64,000 bases of DNA, taken from NCBI GenBank assembly GCA_000333235.1, contig CAPN01000051.1, forward strand, positions 930,001-994,000. The letters run 5' to 3'. The notes under the pieces are model-generated. The model was not told the origin of the DNA and did not search any database. It was given only the letters and a program-made list of their open reading frames with translations. Positions 27,552 to 36,621 of this stretch are shown piece after piece (position 1 is the stretch's first letter; every line of letters begins with the position of its first letter). Source of the stretch: Pseudoalteromonas luteoviolacea B = ATCC 29581. Its GTDB lineage: Bacteria; Pseudomonadota; Gammaproteobacteria; Enterobacterales; Alteromonadaceae. The translations under genes and the position numbers were made by a program.

Positions 27552-28742
27552 TTACTTAAGTACGTTTACCATCGCATTTACGAAGTAATCCATATTTTTA
27601 TGACTAATGCCTGCAACATTTACTCGACTCGATCCAACAATATAAATCGAATATTCGTCACGTAAACGTTGGATCTGTTCTTTGTTGATACCTAAGAACG
27701 AGAACATACCATGCTGACGATCGATGAAAGAAAAGTCTTGCTCAACGCCCGCTTGTGCCAATCGTGTTTTAATTAAACCACGGAACTCATTGATACGACC
27801 ACGCATTTCATCCAATTCTTGATGCCACTCCGCTGTAAGTTCTTCACTACCAAGAATTGTTGCAACGATGTCTGCGCCGTGTGCTGGAGGCATAGAATAA
27901 ATACTTCGTACTACGCTCAATAATACTGAGTTTGCGACATCGGCAGTCGCCGCATTTTCACTCATGATTGAACATGCACCAATACGCTCACGGTAAAGAC
28001 CAAAGTTCTTTGAACAAGAAGAACAGATGATAAGCTCATCAACAGAATCTGCTAGTAAACGTAATCCCGCTGCATCCGCATCTAAGCTAGTACCAAATCC
28101 TTGATAAGCAATATCAACTAACACGGTAAAACCAACTTCTTTTGCAAGATCTGCGAAAACTTGCCATTGCTGCGCGTTTAAGTCCATACCACTTGGGTTA
28201 TGACAGCACGCATGGATCAAAACAACATCACCTTTTGGCACGGCTTTTAACGTGTTGATCATTTGTTCAAAAAGTAACCCTTTGTTTTCATAATCGTAAT
28301 AAGGATATTCTTTAACACTTAAGCCTGCCGCTTCAAATAGGCTAATGTGGTTTGCCCACGTTGGGTTTGTAACCCACACTGTCGCATTTGAATTACAACG
28401 TTTAATGAATTCAGCGGCAACACGCAGTGCCCCCGTACCGCCTGGGGCTTGAGCAGTTCTAACACGATTCGCTAATAAAGCTGCATGCTCACCAAGCAAC
28501 AATGTTTCCATTTTTTGACAAAAATCTAAATTACCAGCAAGGCCGATGTAAGATTTCGTTTTCTCATTTTCTAAACGAAATGCTTCTGCCTTTTTAACAG
28601 CACGAAGAACGGGTGTATCACCTTGTTCATCTTTATAAACACCTACACCTAAATCAATTTTATTTGGGTTAGTATCTTGTTTGTATGCTGCCATTAGGCC
28701 AAGAATAGGATCGGTTGGTAACGGTTTAAGTGCTGAGAACAT
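27552..28742 (-). CDS. Aspartate / aromatic amino-acid aminotransferase (class I)
   Basis: 396 residues, cytosolic, PLP-dependent. The start MFSALKPLPTDPILGLMAAY and IDLGVGVYKDEQGDTPVL match AspC/TyrB. The PLP lysine is in SSCSKNFGLYRERIG. The C-terminus keeps the FSFIDRQHGMFSFLG and GSSRVNVAGI segments with substrate-carboxylate Arg. It transaminates aspartate, and probably Phe/Tyr too. Deciding between aspC and tyrB is not safe from sequence. Its product links to pheA/tyrA further along. Confidence 0.92.
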   Translation of the reverse strand: MFSALKPLPTDPILGLMAAYKQDTNPNKIDLGVGVYKDEQGDTPVLRAVKKAEAFRLENEKTKSYIGLAGNLDFCQKMETLLLGEHAALLANRVRTAQAPGGTGALRVAAEFIKRCNSNATVWVTNPTWANHISLFEAAGLSVKEYPYYDYENKGLLFEQMINTLKAVPKGDVVLIHACCHNPSGMDLNAQQWQVFADLAKEVGFTVLVDIAYQGFGTSLDADAAGLRLLADSVDELIICSSCSKNFGLYRERIGACSIMSENAATADVANSVLLSVVRSIYSMPPAHGADIVATILGSEELTAEWHQELDEMRGRINEFRGLIKTRLAQAGVEQDFSFIDRQHGMFSFLGINKEQIQRLRDEYSIYIVGSSRVNVAGISHKNMDYFVNAMVNVLK

Positions 28743-28814
28743 GCTATATCTCTTATTTTTTGGGGTTAAATTCTATCGTAATGTTAACATAAAAAATCCA
28801 GAAAACGAGCTGGA

Positions 28815-29480
28815 TTATCTCGGTAAATAATGAGGAATTTTAATGCTCACCGCTACAAAATAGGCAAGTAATGCAGGAGAGAAAAATTCGTGCGTAAATG
28901 ACTCTGCATCAATAATTCCAATCACTGAACCTTTTTCATCAAATAGTGGCAAACACACTTCCGCTTTCACCTTAGGATCACAGGTATAATATTCACCACC
29001 TTGCGTTAAATAAACCTCTACATCTTGAATAATCCGAGCCTTTCCGGACAAGCCTACTTGAACATTATTGCTGATTTTTGCAAAATCGCTGGATAGAGGA
29101 AAAAGTGGGCGACTCTCGGCACCGTGGTAGGCCAGTTTAGCGAGCTGTTTTCCTTCCTCGGTCATTCTTGCTTGATAGATCCCAAACCAATCTACGCCTG
29201 TAGACTTCTTAATGAATTCAACAATCGTTTGAAGTCTATTTAATGCATTTACTGACGCTTCGTTTTGCACGACTACCGTAGTTAACTCAAACGGTGCTTC
29301 TTGCAAAGCACCAAACAAGCTACAGGCGCCACCTGCACCAAGTTCTGGAATTCGATATGACCAAACTCCTTGAAAGCTATCTTTGTATTGAGTTAAAAAT
29401 AGATCTAATTCTTCGAGACATGATTCAACTAGATCTGCATCAAGAACAACTGAAGCTTTCGTTAAATATTGAGAAATCAT
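28815..29480 (-). CDS. GAF-domain protein
   Basis: 221 residues. The central and C-terminal part is a single GAF domain (DWFGIYQARMTEEGKQLAKLAYHG, then VEVYLTQGGEYYTCDPKVKAEVCLPLFDEKGSVIGIIDAESF). The N-terminal 90 residues are helical. GAF domains bind small ligands such as cyclic nucleotides or sense redox state. It is 60 bp downstream of the receiver/phosphatase gene on the same strand, so it may share its operon and feed a signal to it (inference). Confidence 0.85.
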   Translation of the reverse strand: MISQYLTKASVVLDADLVESCLEELDLFLTQYKDSFQGVWSYRIPELGAGGACSLFGALQEAPFELTTVVVQNEASVNALNRLQTIVEFIKKSTGVDWFGIYQARMTEEGKQLAKLAYHGAESRPLFPLSSDFAKISNNVQVGLSGKARIIQDVEVYLTQGGEYYTCDPKVKAEVCLPLFDEKGSVIGIIDAESFTHEFFSPALLAYFVAVSIKIPHYLPR

Positions 29481-29540
29481 TTAGACGTCCAAACTGCTAT
29501 TTTCCTGCTAGACTAGCATTTCGTCTATTTGCTGAAAAGA

Positions 29541-31196
29541 CTATTTTAATGAATAAATCATTTCCACCTCATTGCCCGCCTGATTATAGCAAACACTTGA
29601 GGCTATTTCTTGTAACAAGCTCAGACCCCTACCATGTTCTCGCACCATACAATGCTCTTTTTCTCGTTGATGAGTAAACCCATTACCGGAATCACAAATA
29701 CAAATAACAAGACGCCGATTATCTGGTTCATAACTGACCGTTAGGATCACCATAGCGTCTTTTAGTGTACTTAGAGCTTCAGCACGTAAAGAATAAAACT
29801 CAAAGAAGCCATCTTCTTTATCTTTTATTGCAGAGTCCAAACCAAGAACACCATGATCGACTGCGTTGTTGTAAGCTTCGGACATAAGCAAGAACACATT
29901 GGAGCGATGGGCTGATAGACCTTCTACTTTAGACAGTACGTCAACAAGCTCTAATACGGGATCCGTCGTTCTTATTTGATGAGCATTAAGTGACATAGAT
30001 ACACTCAGTGGTAATTGTGAATAAGTGACCTCTGAGCTTTTAATTGAAGGAAGTGGTAAACAATTTAATATCGCTATGCTTAAATCGTCTTGTTGTTCAT
30101 CTGAGCCCGCAAAGTGCTTCACAGTATTGACGATATCTTGAGTAGAAATGTTTGACGTGGACGCAATTAAACGCTTAAGTTTCTCATCGCCAAAAAAGTC
30201 ACCATCCGAATTCTCTGTCTCAATAATCCCGTCAGTTGATACTAAGAGCCTCATTTGACTAGATACTTCTAGATGGATTAGGTTTCGCTCAAACTCATCT
30301 TCATCTAAAATGCCCAGTGCCATATGCTGAGATTCTATTGTTTTTATGATCTTACCTTGACTATCAATCAAGTAAGCATCTGGCAATCCTCCAAGCCACA
30401 TCGACAAGCTTCTGCCCGATTCATTCAACTCAAAAATAGTCGCTGCACAAAACATATGCCCAGGTAAAAGATTATTTAACAGTGAGTTCATTTCATGTGC
30501 AATATCGCTCACTGACATCCCTTTATTCACCATGGTATAAAACACTCTGGATGCGGGGAGCGCCCCAACCGCGGCGGCAAGACCATGGCCTGTAAAGTCA
30601 CCGAGCATGCAATACAAACCGCCCATAGGGCTTCTAGCTAACAAAAACATGTCACCATTGAACATCGACGCGGGGGATAGGTGAAAGTCGCAATGAGTAG
30701 GATAAGCCGCTTGTTCGTTTAACGCATTTTTAAAAATATGTTCTACAATCTCATGCTCTCGCTCAACTTGATTTGCATGATATTCAAGAATTTTTTTCTG
30801 CGCGTGAGATTCTTGACTTAATTTTCGAGTCCGTGCATGTGCTTTGATTTTGGCACTTAATATCACCCTATCGAAGGGTTTATGTATAAAGTCATCCCCT
30901 CCAACCGCCAAGCATTTTTCAAAACTTGCATGATCTTCAAGCGCTGTTATAAAAATAATCGGTAGGTAAACCTCTCCAGTTAACCGTTTTATTATTGGAG
31001 CAGCTTCAAAGCCATCCATAACAGGCATCATGACATCGAGCAATACGATGTCTATTTCTTGCTGTTCAACGATGTCAATGGCTTCTTTACCATTCGCAGC
31101 CACAACAACGTCGTATCTCTGCTGCTCAAGCATCGCTCGTAGCAGTGTGCAATTTAACGGTTGATCATCAACCACTAAAATCCGCATGTCGCTCAA
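29541..31196 (-). CDS. Response regulator - PP2C phosphatase - HATPase (anti-sigma kinase) fusion
   Basis: 551 residues. Residues 1-120 are a receiver (LVVDDQPLNCTLLR, VLLDVMMPVMDG, HKPFD). About 165-385 is a SpoIIE/RsbU-type PP2C phosphatase (CDFHLSPASMFNGDM, MLGDFTGHGLAAAVGA, LVSTDGIIE). About 430-551 is a HATPase_c serine kinase of the RsbW type (MSEAYNNAVDHG, CDSGNGF, HGRGLSLLQEIA). The architecture is that of Pseudomonas HsbR and Shewanella CrsR, which phosphorylate or dephosphorylate a STAS antagonist. The STAS gene at 31193 overlaps it by 4 bases. Confidence 0.92.
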   Translation of the reverse strand: MSDMRILVVDDQPLNCTLLRAMLEQQRYDVVVAANGKEAIDIVEQQEIDIVLLDVMMPVMDGFEAAPIIKRLTGEVYLPIIFITALEDHASFEKCLAVGGDDFIHKPFDRVILSAKIKAHARTRKLSQESHAQKKILEYHANQVEREHEIVEHIFKNALNEQAAYPTHCDFHLSPASMFNGDMFLLARSPMGGLYCMLGDFTGHGLAAAVGALPASRVFYTMVNKGMSVSDIAHEMNSLLNNLLPGHMFCAATIFELNESGRSLSMWLGGLPDAYLIDSQGKIIKTIESQHMALGILDEDEFERNLIHLEVSSQMRLLVSTDGIIETENSDGDFFGDEKLKRLIASTSNISTQDIVNTVKHFAGSDEQQDDLSIAILNCLPLPSIKSSEVTYSQLPLSVSMSLNAHQIRTTDPVLELVDVLSKVEGLSAHRSNVFLLMSEAYNNAVDHGVLGLDSAIKDKEDGFFEFYSLRAEALSTLKDAMVILTVSYEPDNRRLVICICDSGNGFTHQREKEHCMVREHGRGLSLLQEIASSVCYNQAGNEVEMIYSLK

Positions 31197-31498
31197 TCTA
31201 TCTCAAATTTCTTATCAAAACGGGAAATTTGCAGGATCTTTTTTAGCTGAGGGCGACAATTGGCGATTTGAATAGCAGACACGCTGTCACCTAGTGTCTT
31301 TTTCATATTTAGAAGCATCCCCAACGCCGAACTGTCCATATAGTCTGTTTCTCTCAGATCGATAACAACCTTTTCTGTGGTAGCCCCAAGCTCCGCATAA
31401 GCTTGTCGAAAAGATTGCACTAAATTAAAATCAAACTTTCCTCTAATTTGAATAGTTAAAGTCTTTCCGTCTGATGATGCACTTGTACTCAAACTCAT
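31193..31498 (-). CDS. STAS-domain anti-sigma-factor antagonist (partner switch)
   Basis: 101 residues, one STAS domain. The phosphorylatable Ser is expected in TDYMDSSALGMLLNMKK, the SpoIIAA-like DSSxxG segment. VVIDLRETD precedes it. The start precedes the receiver/phosphatase gene, and the stop overlaps that gene's start by 4 bases, so their translation is coupled. This matches HsbA (Pseudomonas) and CrsA (Shewanella), where it controls a sigma factor. The sigma target here is inferred only. Confidence 0.92.
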   Translation of the reverse strand: MSLSTSASSDGKTLTIQIRGKFDFNLVQSFRQAYAELGATTEKVVIDLRETDYMDSSALGMLLNMKKTLGDSVSAIQIANCRPQLKKILQISRFDKKFEID

Positions 31499-31643
31499 TT
31501 GCTACTCCCGACCAAGTAAGCATTACTCTCCGTTAATTTCCTTAAATATAAACTCTTTATCCATTTTAGCCAAAAATAAAAATCGACTTTGCAAATATTT
31601 GTTATCATAACCAAAATGACCAATTATCATTGCGAGGAGCAAT

Positions 31644-31973
31644 ATGTCAGAGACACGTCTTGTTTATTCTACCGATTTTGGCCGGATCAAAGCAGAAAAC
31701 GACAAACCAGAACTTGACGTTAAGTTGTTTAAAGACGGTTTTATTCGAATTGAACGCCAGTCTAAAGGTCGAAAAGGAAAAGGGGTCATGCTCGTTGTGG
31801 GTATCGATCCCAGTCAACATGATCTGAAAAAACTAGCTAAGACGCTAAAAAGTAAAATGGGCCAAGGTGGCGCGGTGAAAGATGGTTTAATCGAAATTCA
31901 AGGTGATGACCGCGACAAACTAAAAGCCATCTTGGAATCAGAAGGCTTTAAAGTGAAGCTAGCTGGAGGTTAA
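31644..31973 (+). CDS. yciH: SUI1/eIF1-like translation factor YciH
   Basis: 109 residues, a single SUI1 domain. KGRKGKGVMLVVGIDPSQHD and the C-terminal LKAILESEGFKVKLAGG match YciH of E. coli (108 residues). It is proposed to affect initiation fidelity. Its 3' end overlaps the minus-strand GGDEF-EAL gene by 4 bases, so both genes stop inside each other's last codons. Confidence 0.94.
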   Translation: MSETRLVYSTDFGRIKAENDKPELDVKLFKDGFIRIERQSKGRKGKGVMLVVGIDPSQHDLKKLAKTLKSKMGQGGAVKDGLIEIQGDDRDKLKAILESEGFKVKLAGG

Positions 31974-34948
31974 TTTCCAGCTAGTTTATCTTCGAGTAAA
32001 CTTAAGTCTTGCTCAGCGACTGGAGGGCTATAGTAATAACCTTGCACTATAAAACAGTTGTTACGCTGCAAAAATTCCATTTGTGCTCGCGACTCAACCC
32101 CTTCTGCTACGACTTGCAGGTTTAGTTTTTGTGCCATCGCAACGATTGCCGCCGTAATCTCCATATCGTTCAAATCTTCGGGTATATCTTTTACAAATGA
32201 ACGATCAACTTTCAAAATATCTACTGGAAATCGTTTCAAGTAACTCAAGGATGAATATCCTGTACCAAAGTCATCAATGGATAACGCAATACCAAGCTCC
32301 TTGATTTGATGCAATTGATTAATGGCAGCTTTTACATCGCCCATCAACATACTTTCTGTCAATTCTAAATGTAAGTATTCTGGAGGCAATTTAGTTCTGT
32401 CTAAAATGGCAGACAGAGTATCGATTAATTGTGCATCTTTAAATTGCCTAGCCGACAAGTTTATGGATATGTTTGCCGCTCGACCCAATGACAACATTCG
32501 ATTAGCAAAGAGACACGCCTCTTCTAAAACCCATGCGCCTATTTGCACAATAAGGCCTGTTGCTTCTGCTATCGGTATAAACTTACTAGGTGGTATATTT
32601 CCCTCCACTGGATGAGCCCAACGAATTAAAGCTTCGTAGCCCACTATTCGATTGCTGCGACTATCAACTTGAGGTTGATAATGAAGACTAAACTGATTTT
32701 CTTTAATCCCGACACGCAATTCATTTTCAATATACAGACGTTCGTTTGCGGCTGCATCAAGCTCTTTACTGTAGAAATGGAACGTATTTTTCCCTTTAGC
32801 TTTAGCTTCATACATAGCAAGATCGGCGTGTTTGAGAAGTTGCTCTTCTTCCTTACTGTCAAACGGTGCTAACGTTATACCGATACTTGCACTTACTATT
32901 ACTTCGTTATTGCCAAGCATAATTGGCTTACTTAGTGTGTTTTGAATCGTATGTGCAACGTCCATTGCATGATCACGCTGTTCTATTCCACTGAGTAAAA
33001 CGGCAAATTCATCACCACCTAGTCTCGCAATAGTATCTTCGGCTCGTAATCGTTGTTTTAAGCGATCGGCGACTTCAATTAACAACCTGTCACCAGAGTC
33101 ATGCCCTAAAGTATCGTTAATGCGTTTAAATTCATCTAAATCAAAATAAAACAAAGCAAAGGCATAGTGGCCTCGCTGTGCAAGTGCCATCGATTTTCGA
33201 AGCTGCATTCTAAAAAACGTCCGATTAGCGAGTCCTGTAAGCGTATCGAAATAAGCCAACTCTTCCATTTTTCGTTGCGATTCTTTTACGAAAGAAATAT
33301 CTTGCGCCGAGGCAACATAACTCGTGATGCGCCCACCTTCTTCACGAATTGGTGATACACTCAATGACACCCAAATTGGCCTATTTTCTTTACCTTGAAG
33401 AACCGTATCTCCGCGCCATGAATTTCGACTTCGTAAATCATGATCAATGTCTTCAATGAGTATCGACATTTCTTTTGAAATGATTTTTAAAAGAGGTGAA
33501 CCAATAAAATGCGCTTCTGAGAATCCGGTCATATCGAGCATTTTTGGATTTACGTAATTTATTACAAAATGTGCGTCCGTAAGTACCACCCCAGTACCCG
33601 ATGCTCCCACAGCCTTTAAAAAACGATTAGCTTCTTTTTCGGCATCTTCTTTTTCAATGATACGTACATTCAATCCATCGATTAACTTACGAATCTCAAT
33701 CGCCATATCTTTCATTGAAATGTTCAATAAACCGATCTCATCAGCATTTATTGGCAAGTTATTTAACGCTTCCAATTGACCCTTACCAAATCCTGATATC
33801 GCTTCGACCAAATTGTTAATTCGACCTAATACCAGTTGATAAAGTGCTTGATGCAGTAACATTGCGACAAATAATGCATAGAGCATAAATAGGCCAAAAA
33901 ACTTGTATTTGATTTCATCTAAAGAAGCGAGAACGGCAGAGCGTTTTTTATAAATACCAACAAACCAATCAAGTTGTTTTAGTGTACGTATGTTAATGAT
34001 GAATTCTTCATTGTTTGCGATGAAAGTGGCTTCTCGTTCAACTAAAGGCTTTGATAGCGTCTCCTCAACCAAAACTTGTAGTTCTGACGGTAAATCAGAC
34101 AATTGAGTTAGTGTAGTCAAATCATTGATCGATTTTCGATATTCTGGTGCAGCTAAGACTTTGCCTGCATTATCAAAAATCACTATTCCGTACTCATTTC
34201 CGGCCACCGGTAACTGCTTTAAAAGCGCATCAAGTGCGACATCAGCCCCTGTCATGCCGACAAATTTATTTTGTACATAGATTGGTACAAGTAAGCTCAC
34301 CACCCACTTACGCCAAATTTGGTCGAAGTGTACGTCGCTCCAAACAGCCTCTCTCGTTGGATTCACTGCATCTTTGATAAGTTCAAGATCTTGGTGTTGT
34401 AAGAAACGATGCTGATGCCCCCCCTGCAATAAAATATTGGGGGGTGCAACGCGAGTAAAACCATCTTCTGTGTACAAGTAAAAATTGGCAAAATCTTGCA
34501 AAAGCGTTGGTGCCAGTACATTCCATAGCGACTCTGATTGCGTCAGTATACTGTCATCGGTTGTCAAATCCATGTCACGGGGAATAAACGCCGCAGATAA
34601 GCCATTTTGAGAGGTGCTAATAGACCCCTCTGGCGTATTCGATATGATATAAGCGCTCTGAGTAGTGAGATTAGAAAAGTCACTAAAGAGTTGTTTGGTT
34701 ACGACTGCATTTGCTTGTTCTGCAACATTTGTTTTACTTTCTAAATAATGTTGAAACCGTTCAACAATCGCAGATGAACTACGCTTAAGTTGTTTAAATT
34801 CCTCATAAATGATCAGCTTTTCTTCCGATTTCAACATAAAAGCAGCCGCACATAGACCCGCAATAACACAGATCGCGGATATCAATAACGTTAATTTCAT
34901 GCTTAACGAATTAGCAGCAAATCGAGATGGCGGGCGCCTGTTCCCCAC
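31970..34948 (-). CDS. Membrane sensor diguanylate cyclase/phosphodiesterase (dCache-HAMP-PAS-GGDEF-EAL)
   Basis: 992 residues. TM1 lies near 18-38, a periplasmic sensor of dCache type near 60-335, TM2 near 350-370, HAMP near 372-425 and PAS near 440-565 (VLTDAHFVINYVNPKMLDMTG). The GGDEF domain is near 570-725 with intact ARLGGDEFAVLL, and the EAL domain near 740-985 with intact YEALIRW and DDFGTGYSSLSYLKR. Both catalytic motifs are complete, so it can make or break c-di-GMP. Ligand unknown. Confidence 0.92.
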   Translation of the reverse strand: MGNRRPPSRFAANSLSMKLTLLISAICVIAGLCAAAFMLKSEEKLIIYEEFKQLKRSSSAIVERFQHYLESKTNVAEQANAVVTKQLFSDFSNLTTQSAYIISNTPEGSISTSQNGLSAAFIPRDMDLTTDDSILTQSESLWNVLAPTLLQDFANFYLYTEDGFTRVAPPNILLQGGHQHRFLQHQDLELIKDAVNPTREAVWSDVHFDQIWRKWVVSLLVPIYVQNKFVGMTGADVALDALLKQLPVAGNEYGIVIFDNAGKVLAAPEYRKSINDLTTLTQLSDLPSELQVLVEETLSKPLVEREATFIANNEEFIINIRTLKQLDWFVGIYKKRSAVLASLDEIKYKFFGLFMLYALFVAMLLHQALYQLVLGRINNLVEAISGFGKGQLEALNNLPINADEIGLLNISMKDMAIEIRKLIDGLNVRIIEKEDAEKEANRFLKAVGASGTGVVLTDAHFVINYVNPKMLDMTGFSEAHFIGSPLLKIISKEMSILIEDIDHDLRSRNSWRGDTVLQGKENRPIWVSLSVSPIREEGGRITSYVASAQDISFVKESQRKMEELAYFDTLTGLANRTFFRMQLRKSMALAQRGHYAFALFYFDLDEFKRINDTLGHDSGDRLLIEVADRLKQRLRAEDTIARLGGDEFAVLLSGIEQRDHAMDVAHTIQNTLSKPIMLGNNEVIVSASIGITLAPFDSKEEEQLLKHADLAMYEAKAKGKNTFHFYSKELDAAANERLYIENELRVGIKENQFSLHYQPQVDSRSNRIVGYEALIRWAHPVEGNIPPSKFIPIAEATGLIVQIGAWVLEEACLFANRMLSLGRAANISINLSARQFKDAQLIDTLSAILDRTKLPPEYLHLELTESMLMGDVKAAINQLHQIKELGIALSIDDFGTGYSSLSYLKRFPVDILKVDRSFVKDIPEDLNDMEITAAIVAMAQKLNLQVVAEGVESRAQMEFLQRNNCFIVQGYYYSPPVAEQDLSLLEDKLAGN

Positions 34949-35219
34949 TATTAAACCCTTTTAGTATTTGTAATTTTTTCGAGCTTTCAAGCAAATATAA
35001 CAGAACATGACAACGAGATATAAGTTTTTTCGATGCGAAAAATACATCTCTTTGCGCATATGAATATTTTTTATTCGAGAATCACTTCTATCGCCTCAAT
35101 ACACAAATATGACTTTTTAAAAAAACACGAAAGAAAAAAAGCCAAATTTTTATTGACGCTTATATTGATTCAGCGGTATGTTCTTTTGGTAAATTATTTC
35201 AAATAGTGAAAGATCGACA
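34949..35219. other. Divergent intergenic region, GGDEF-EAL / pheL
   Basis: 271 bases. The pheA promoter is at 35153-35182. The left part must carry the promoter of the GGDEF-EAL gene. It is AT-rich with no repeat. Confidence 0.4.
35153..35182 (+). promoter_or_regulatory. Promoter of pheL-pheA
   Basis: TTGACG (35153-35158), an 18-base spacer, and TATGTT (35177-35182) precede the leader peptide by 37 bases. Confidence 0.65.
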
Positions 35220-35276
35220 ATGAATTCCAATTTTGCTCGCACTACGTTTTATTTTTTTAGCTTCTTTTTTAGGTGA
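35220..35276 (+). CDS. pheL: Phe leader peptide
   Basis: 18 codons: MNSNFARTTFYFFSFFFR. Seven of 18 residues are Phe (plus one Tyr), clustered at the end. That is the signature of a Phe-sensing attenuator. The stop is followed by overlapping pairing elements at 35278-35332, described as the attenuator. Confidence 0.9.
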   Translation: MNSNFARTTFYFFSFFFR

Positions 35277-35277
35277 A

Positions 35278-35341
35278 GAGGCTTAACTGTTTGCGTGCAA
35301 AAATCAAATAGCTAAGCCTCCCAACTGGGAGGTTTTTTTTT
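35278..35341 (+). terminator. Transcription attenuator of pheA
   Basis: Terminator: CCTCCC (35317-35322) pairs with GGGAGG (35327-35332) and nine T follow (35333-35341). Alternative pairing: GAGGCTTA (35278-35285) complements TAAGCCTC (35313-35320), which overlaps the terminator stem. When Phe-tRNA is short, ribosome stalling on pheL should favour the second pairing and readthrough. Confidence 0.85.
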
Positions 35342-35360
35342 GCATTGGGAGTGAGGACCT

Positions 35361-36515
35361 ATGACAGAAGATACATTAAACGCATTACGAAAAGACATTA
35401 ATGAAATTGACTCAGACTTATTGGTTTTATTAGCAAAACGCAGACGTTTAAGTTACAGCGTTCTTGAGTATAAAATAGCAAACAACAAACCAATCCGAGA
35501 TGAAGCAAGAGAACAAGCGCTGCTAGAAAAGCTGATCCAATATGGTAAATCTTTAGGCCTCGATGGCTTTTATATCAACAATGTGTTTCAGGTTGTTCTC
35601 GAAGATTCCGTATTAAATCAACAAGCCTTGTTACAACGAAATCTCAATCCAGACTCAGTGAGTGATACCTATCGCGTTACCTATTTAGGCGGTCAAGGCT
35701 CTTATAGTCAATTAGCCTGTCATAAATACTTTAGCCGTAGGCCAGGCAAACTTGTCGAGATAGGCTGTAATAGCTTTGAACAAATTACAAGCCAAGTGGA
35801 AAAAGGGCAAGCCGATTTTGGTTTGTTACCAATCGAAAATACTAGCTCAGGCAGTATCAACGAAGTATTCGACTTACTACAGCACGCTCAAGTCAGTATT
35901 GTTGGAGAAGTAACGCATGTGGTTGAGCACTGTCTGCTTGCATCCCCCGGGACTACAATCCGTGATATCACCAAAATCTATGCGCATCCGCAACCCTTCG
36001 CTCAATGCAGCCGTTTCTTGCAAGGGCTTGGGAATGTGCAACATGAGACTTGCGATTCAACGTCAAGTGCTCTTGTTAGCGCTTTACAAACCGAAAACAG
36101 CGCCGCGATTGGTTCTGCTCAAGCAGGCAAAACAGCAGGACTCGAAGTACTTAAATCAAGCATTGCAAACCAATCAGAAAACCACAGTCGTTTTATTGTC
36201 GTCGCGCGTAAGGCGCTACAAGTTTCGACTCAAATCCCAACTAAAACGACATTAATTATGGCAACCAAACATCAAGTTGGTTCATTGGCTGATGCCCTAA
36301 TGGTATTCAAACAACATCAAATTAATATGGTGAAGCTCGAGTCCCGCCCTGTACCAGGCAACCCTTGGGAAGAGGTGTTTTACGTAGACCTTCAAGCTAA
36401 TCTTGCAGAGAGCCATGTTCAGCGTGCACTTGAAGAATTAAAAGAACACACTCAATATGTCAGGATATTAGGGTGCTATCAAAGCGAATCATTAAAACAA
36501 GTTGAAGTGCTCTAA
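35361..36515 (+). CDS. pheA: Bifunctional chorismate mutase / prephenate dehydratase
   Basis: 384 residues (E. coli 386). Residues 1-90 are AroQ chorismate mutase (LRKDINEIDSDLLVLLAKRR, REQALLEKL). Residues about 105-285 are prephenate dehydratase (YLGGQGSYSQLACHKYF, PIENTSSGSI, THVVEHCL). The C-terminal ACT domain has SLADALMVFK and the ESRP motif (VKLESRPVPG) that binds Phe for feedback inhibition. Controlled by the pheL attenuator upstream. tyrA lies convergent downstream. Confidence 0.97.
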   Translation: MTEDTLNALRKDINEIDSDLLVLLAKRRRLSYSVLEYKIANNKPIRDEAREQALLEKLIQYGKSLGLDGFYINNVFQVVLEDSVLNQQALLQRNLNPDSVSDTYRVTYLGGQGSYSQLACHKYFSRRPGKLVEIGCNSFEQITSQVEKGQADFGLLPIENTSSGSINEVFDLLQHAQVSIVGEVTHVVEHCLLASPGTTIRDITKIYAHPQPFAQCSRFLQGLGNVQHETCDSTSSALVSALQTENSAAIGSAQAGKTAGLEVLKSSIANQSENHSRFIVVARKALQVSTQIPTKTTLIMATKHQVGSLADALMVFKQHQINMVKLESRPVPGNPWEEVFYVDLQANLAESHVQRALEELKEHTQYVRILGCYQSESLKQVEVL

Positions 36516-36523
36516 AAAAGGTC

Positions 36524-36553
36524 AGGTAACTTGGGTGTATACTCAAGTTACCT
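36524..36553 (+). terminator. Hairpin downstream of pheA
   Basis: AGGTAACTTG and its complement (10 bp) enclose 10 bases. No U-tract follows, so it may be a weak terminator or a 3'-end stabiliser. The stem sequence recurs at 22747. Confidence 0.6.
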
Positions 36554-36621
36554 CATGTTCATTTATACCGAAAAGATAGCTTTATTTTAATCAACTTAGA
36601 AAGGCAGACCCACAACTTAAA

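Noticed and set aside
29294-29677. 127-codon plus-strand frame antisense to the GAF gene and the receiver fusion
   Set aside because: It overlaps two supported genes on the opposite strand and has no conserved features.
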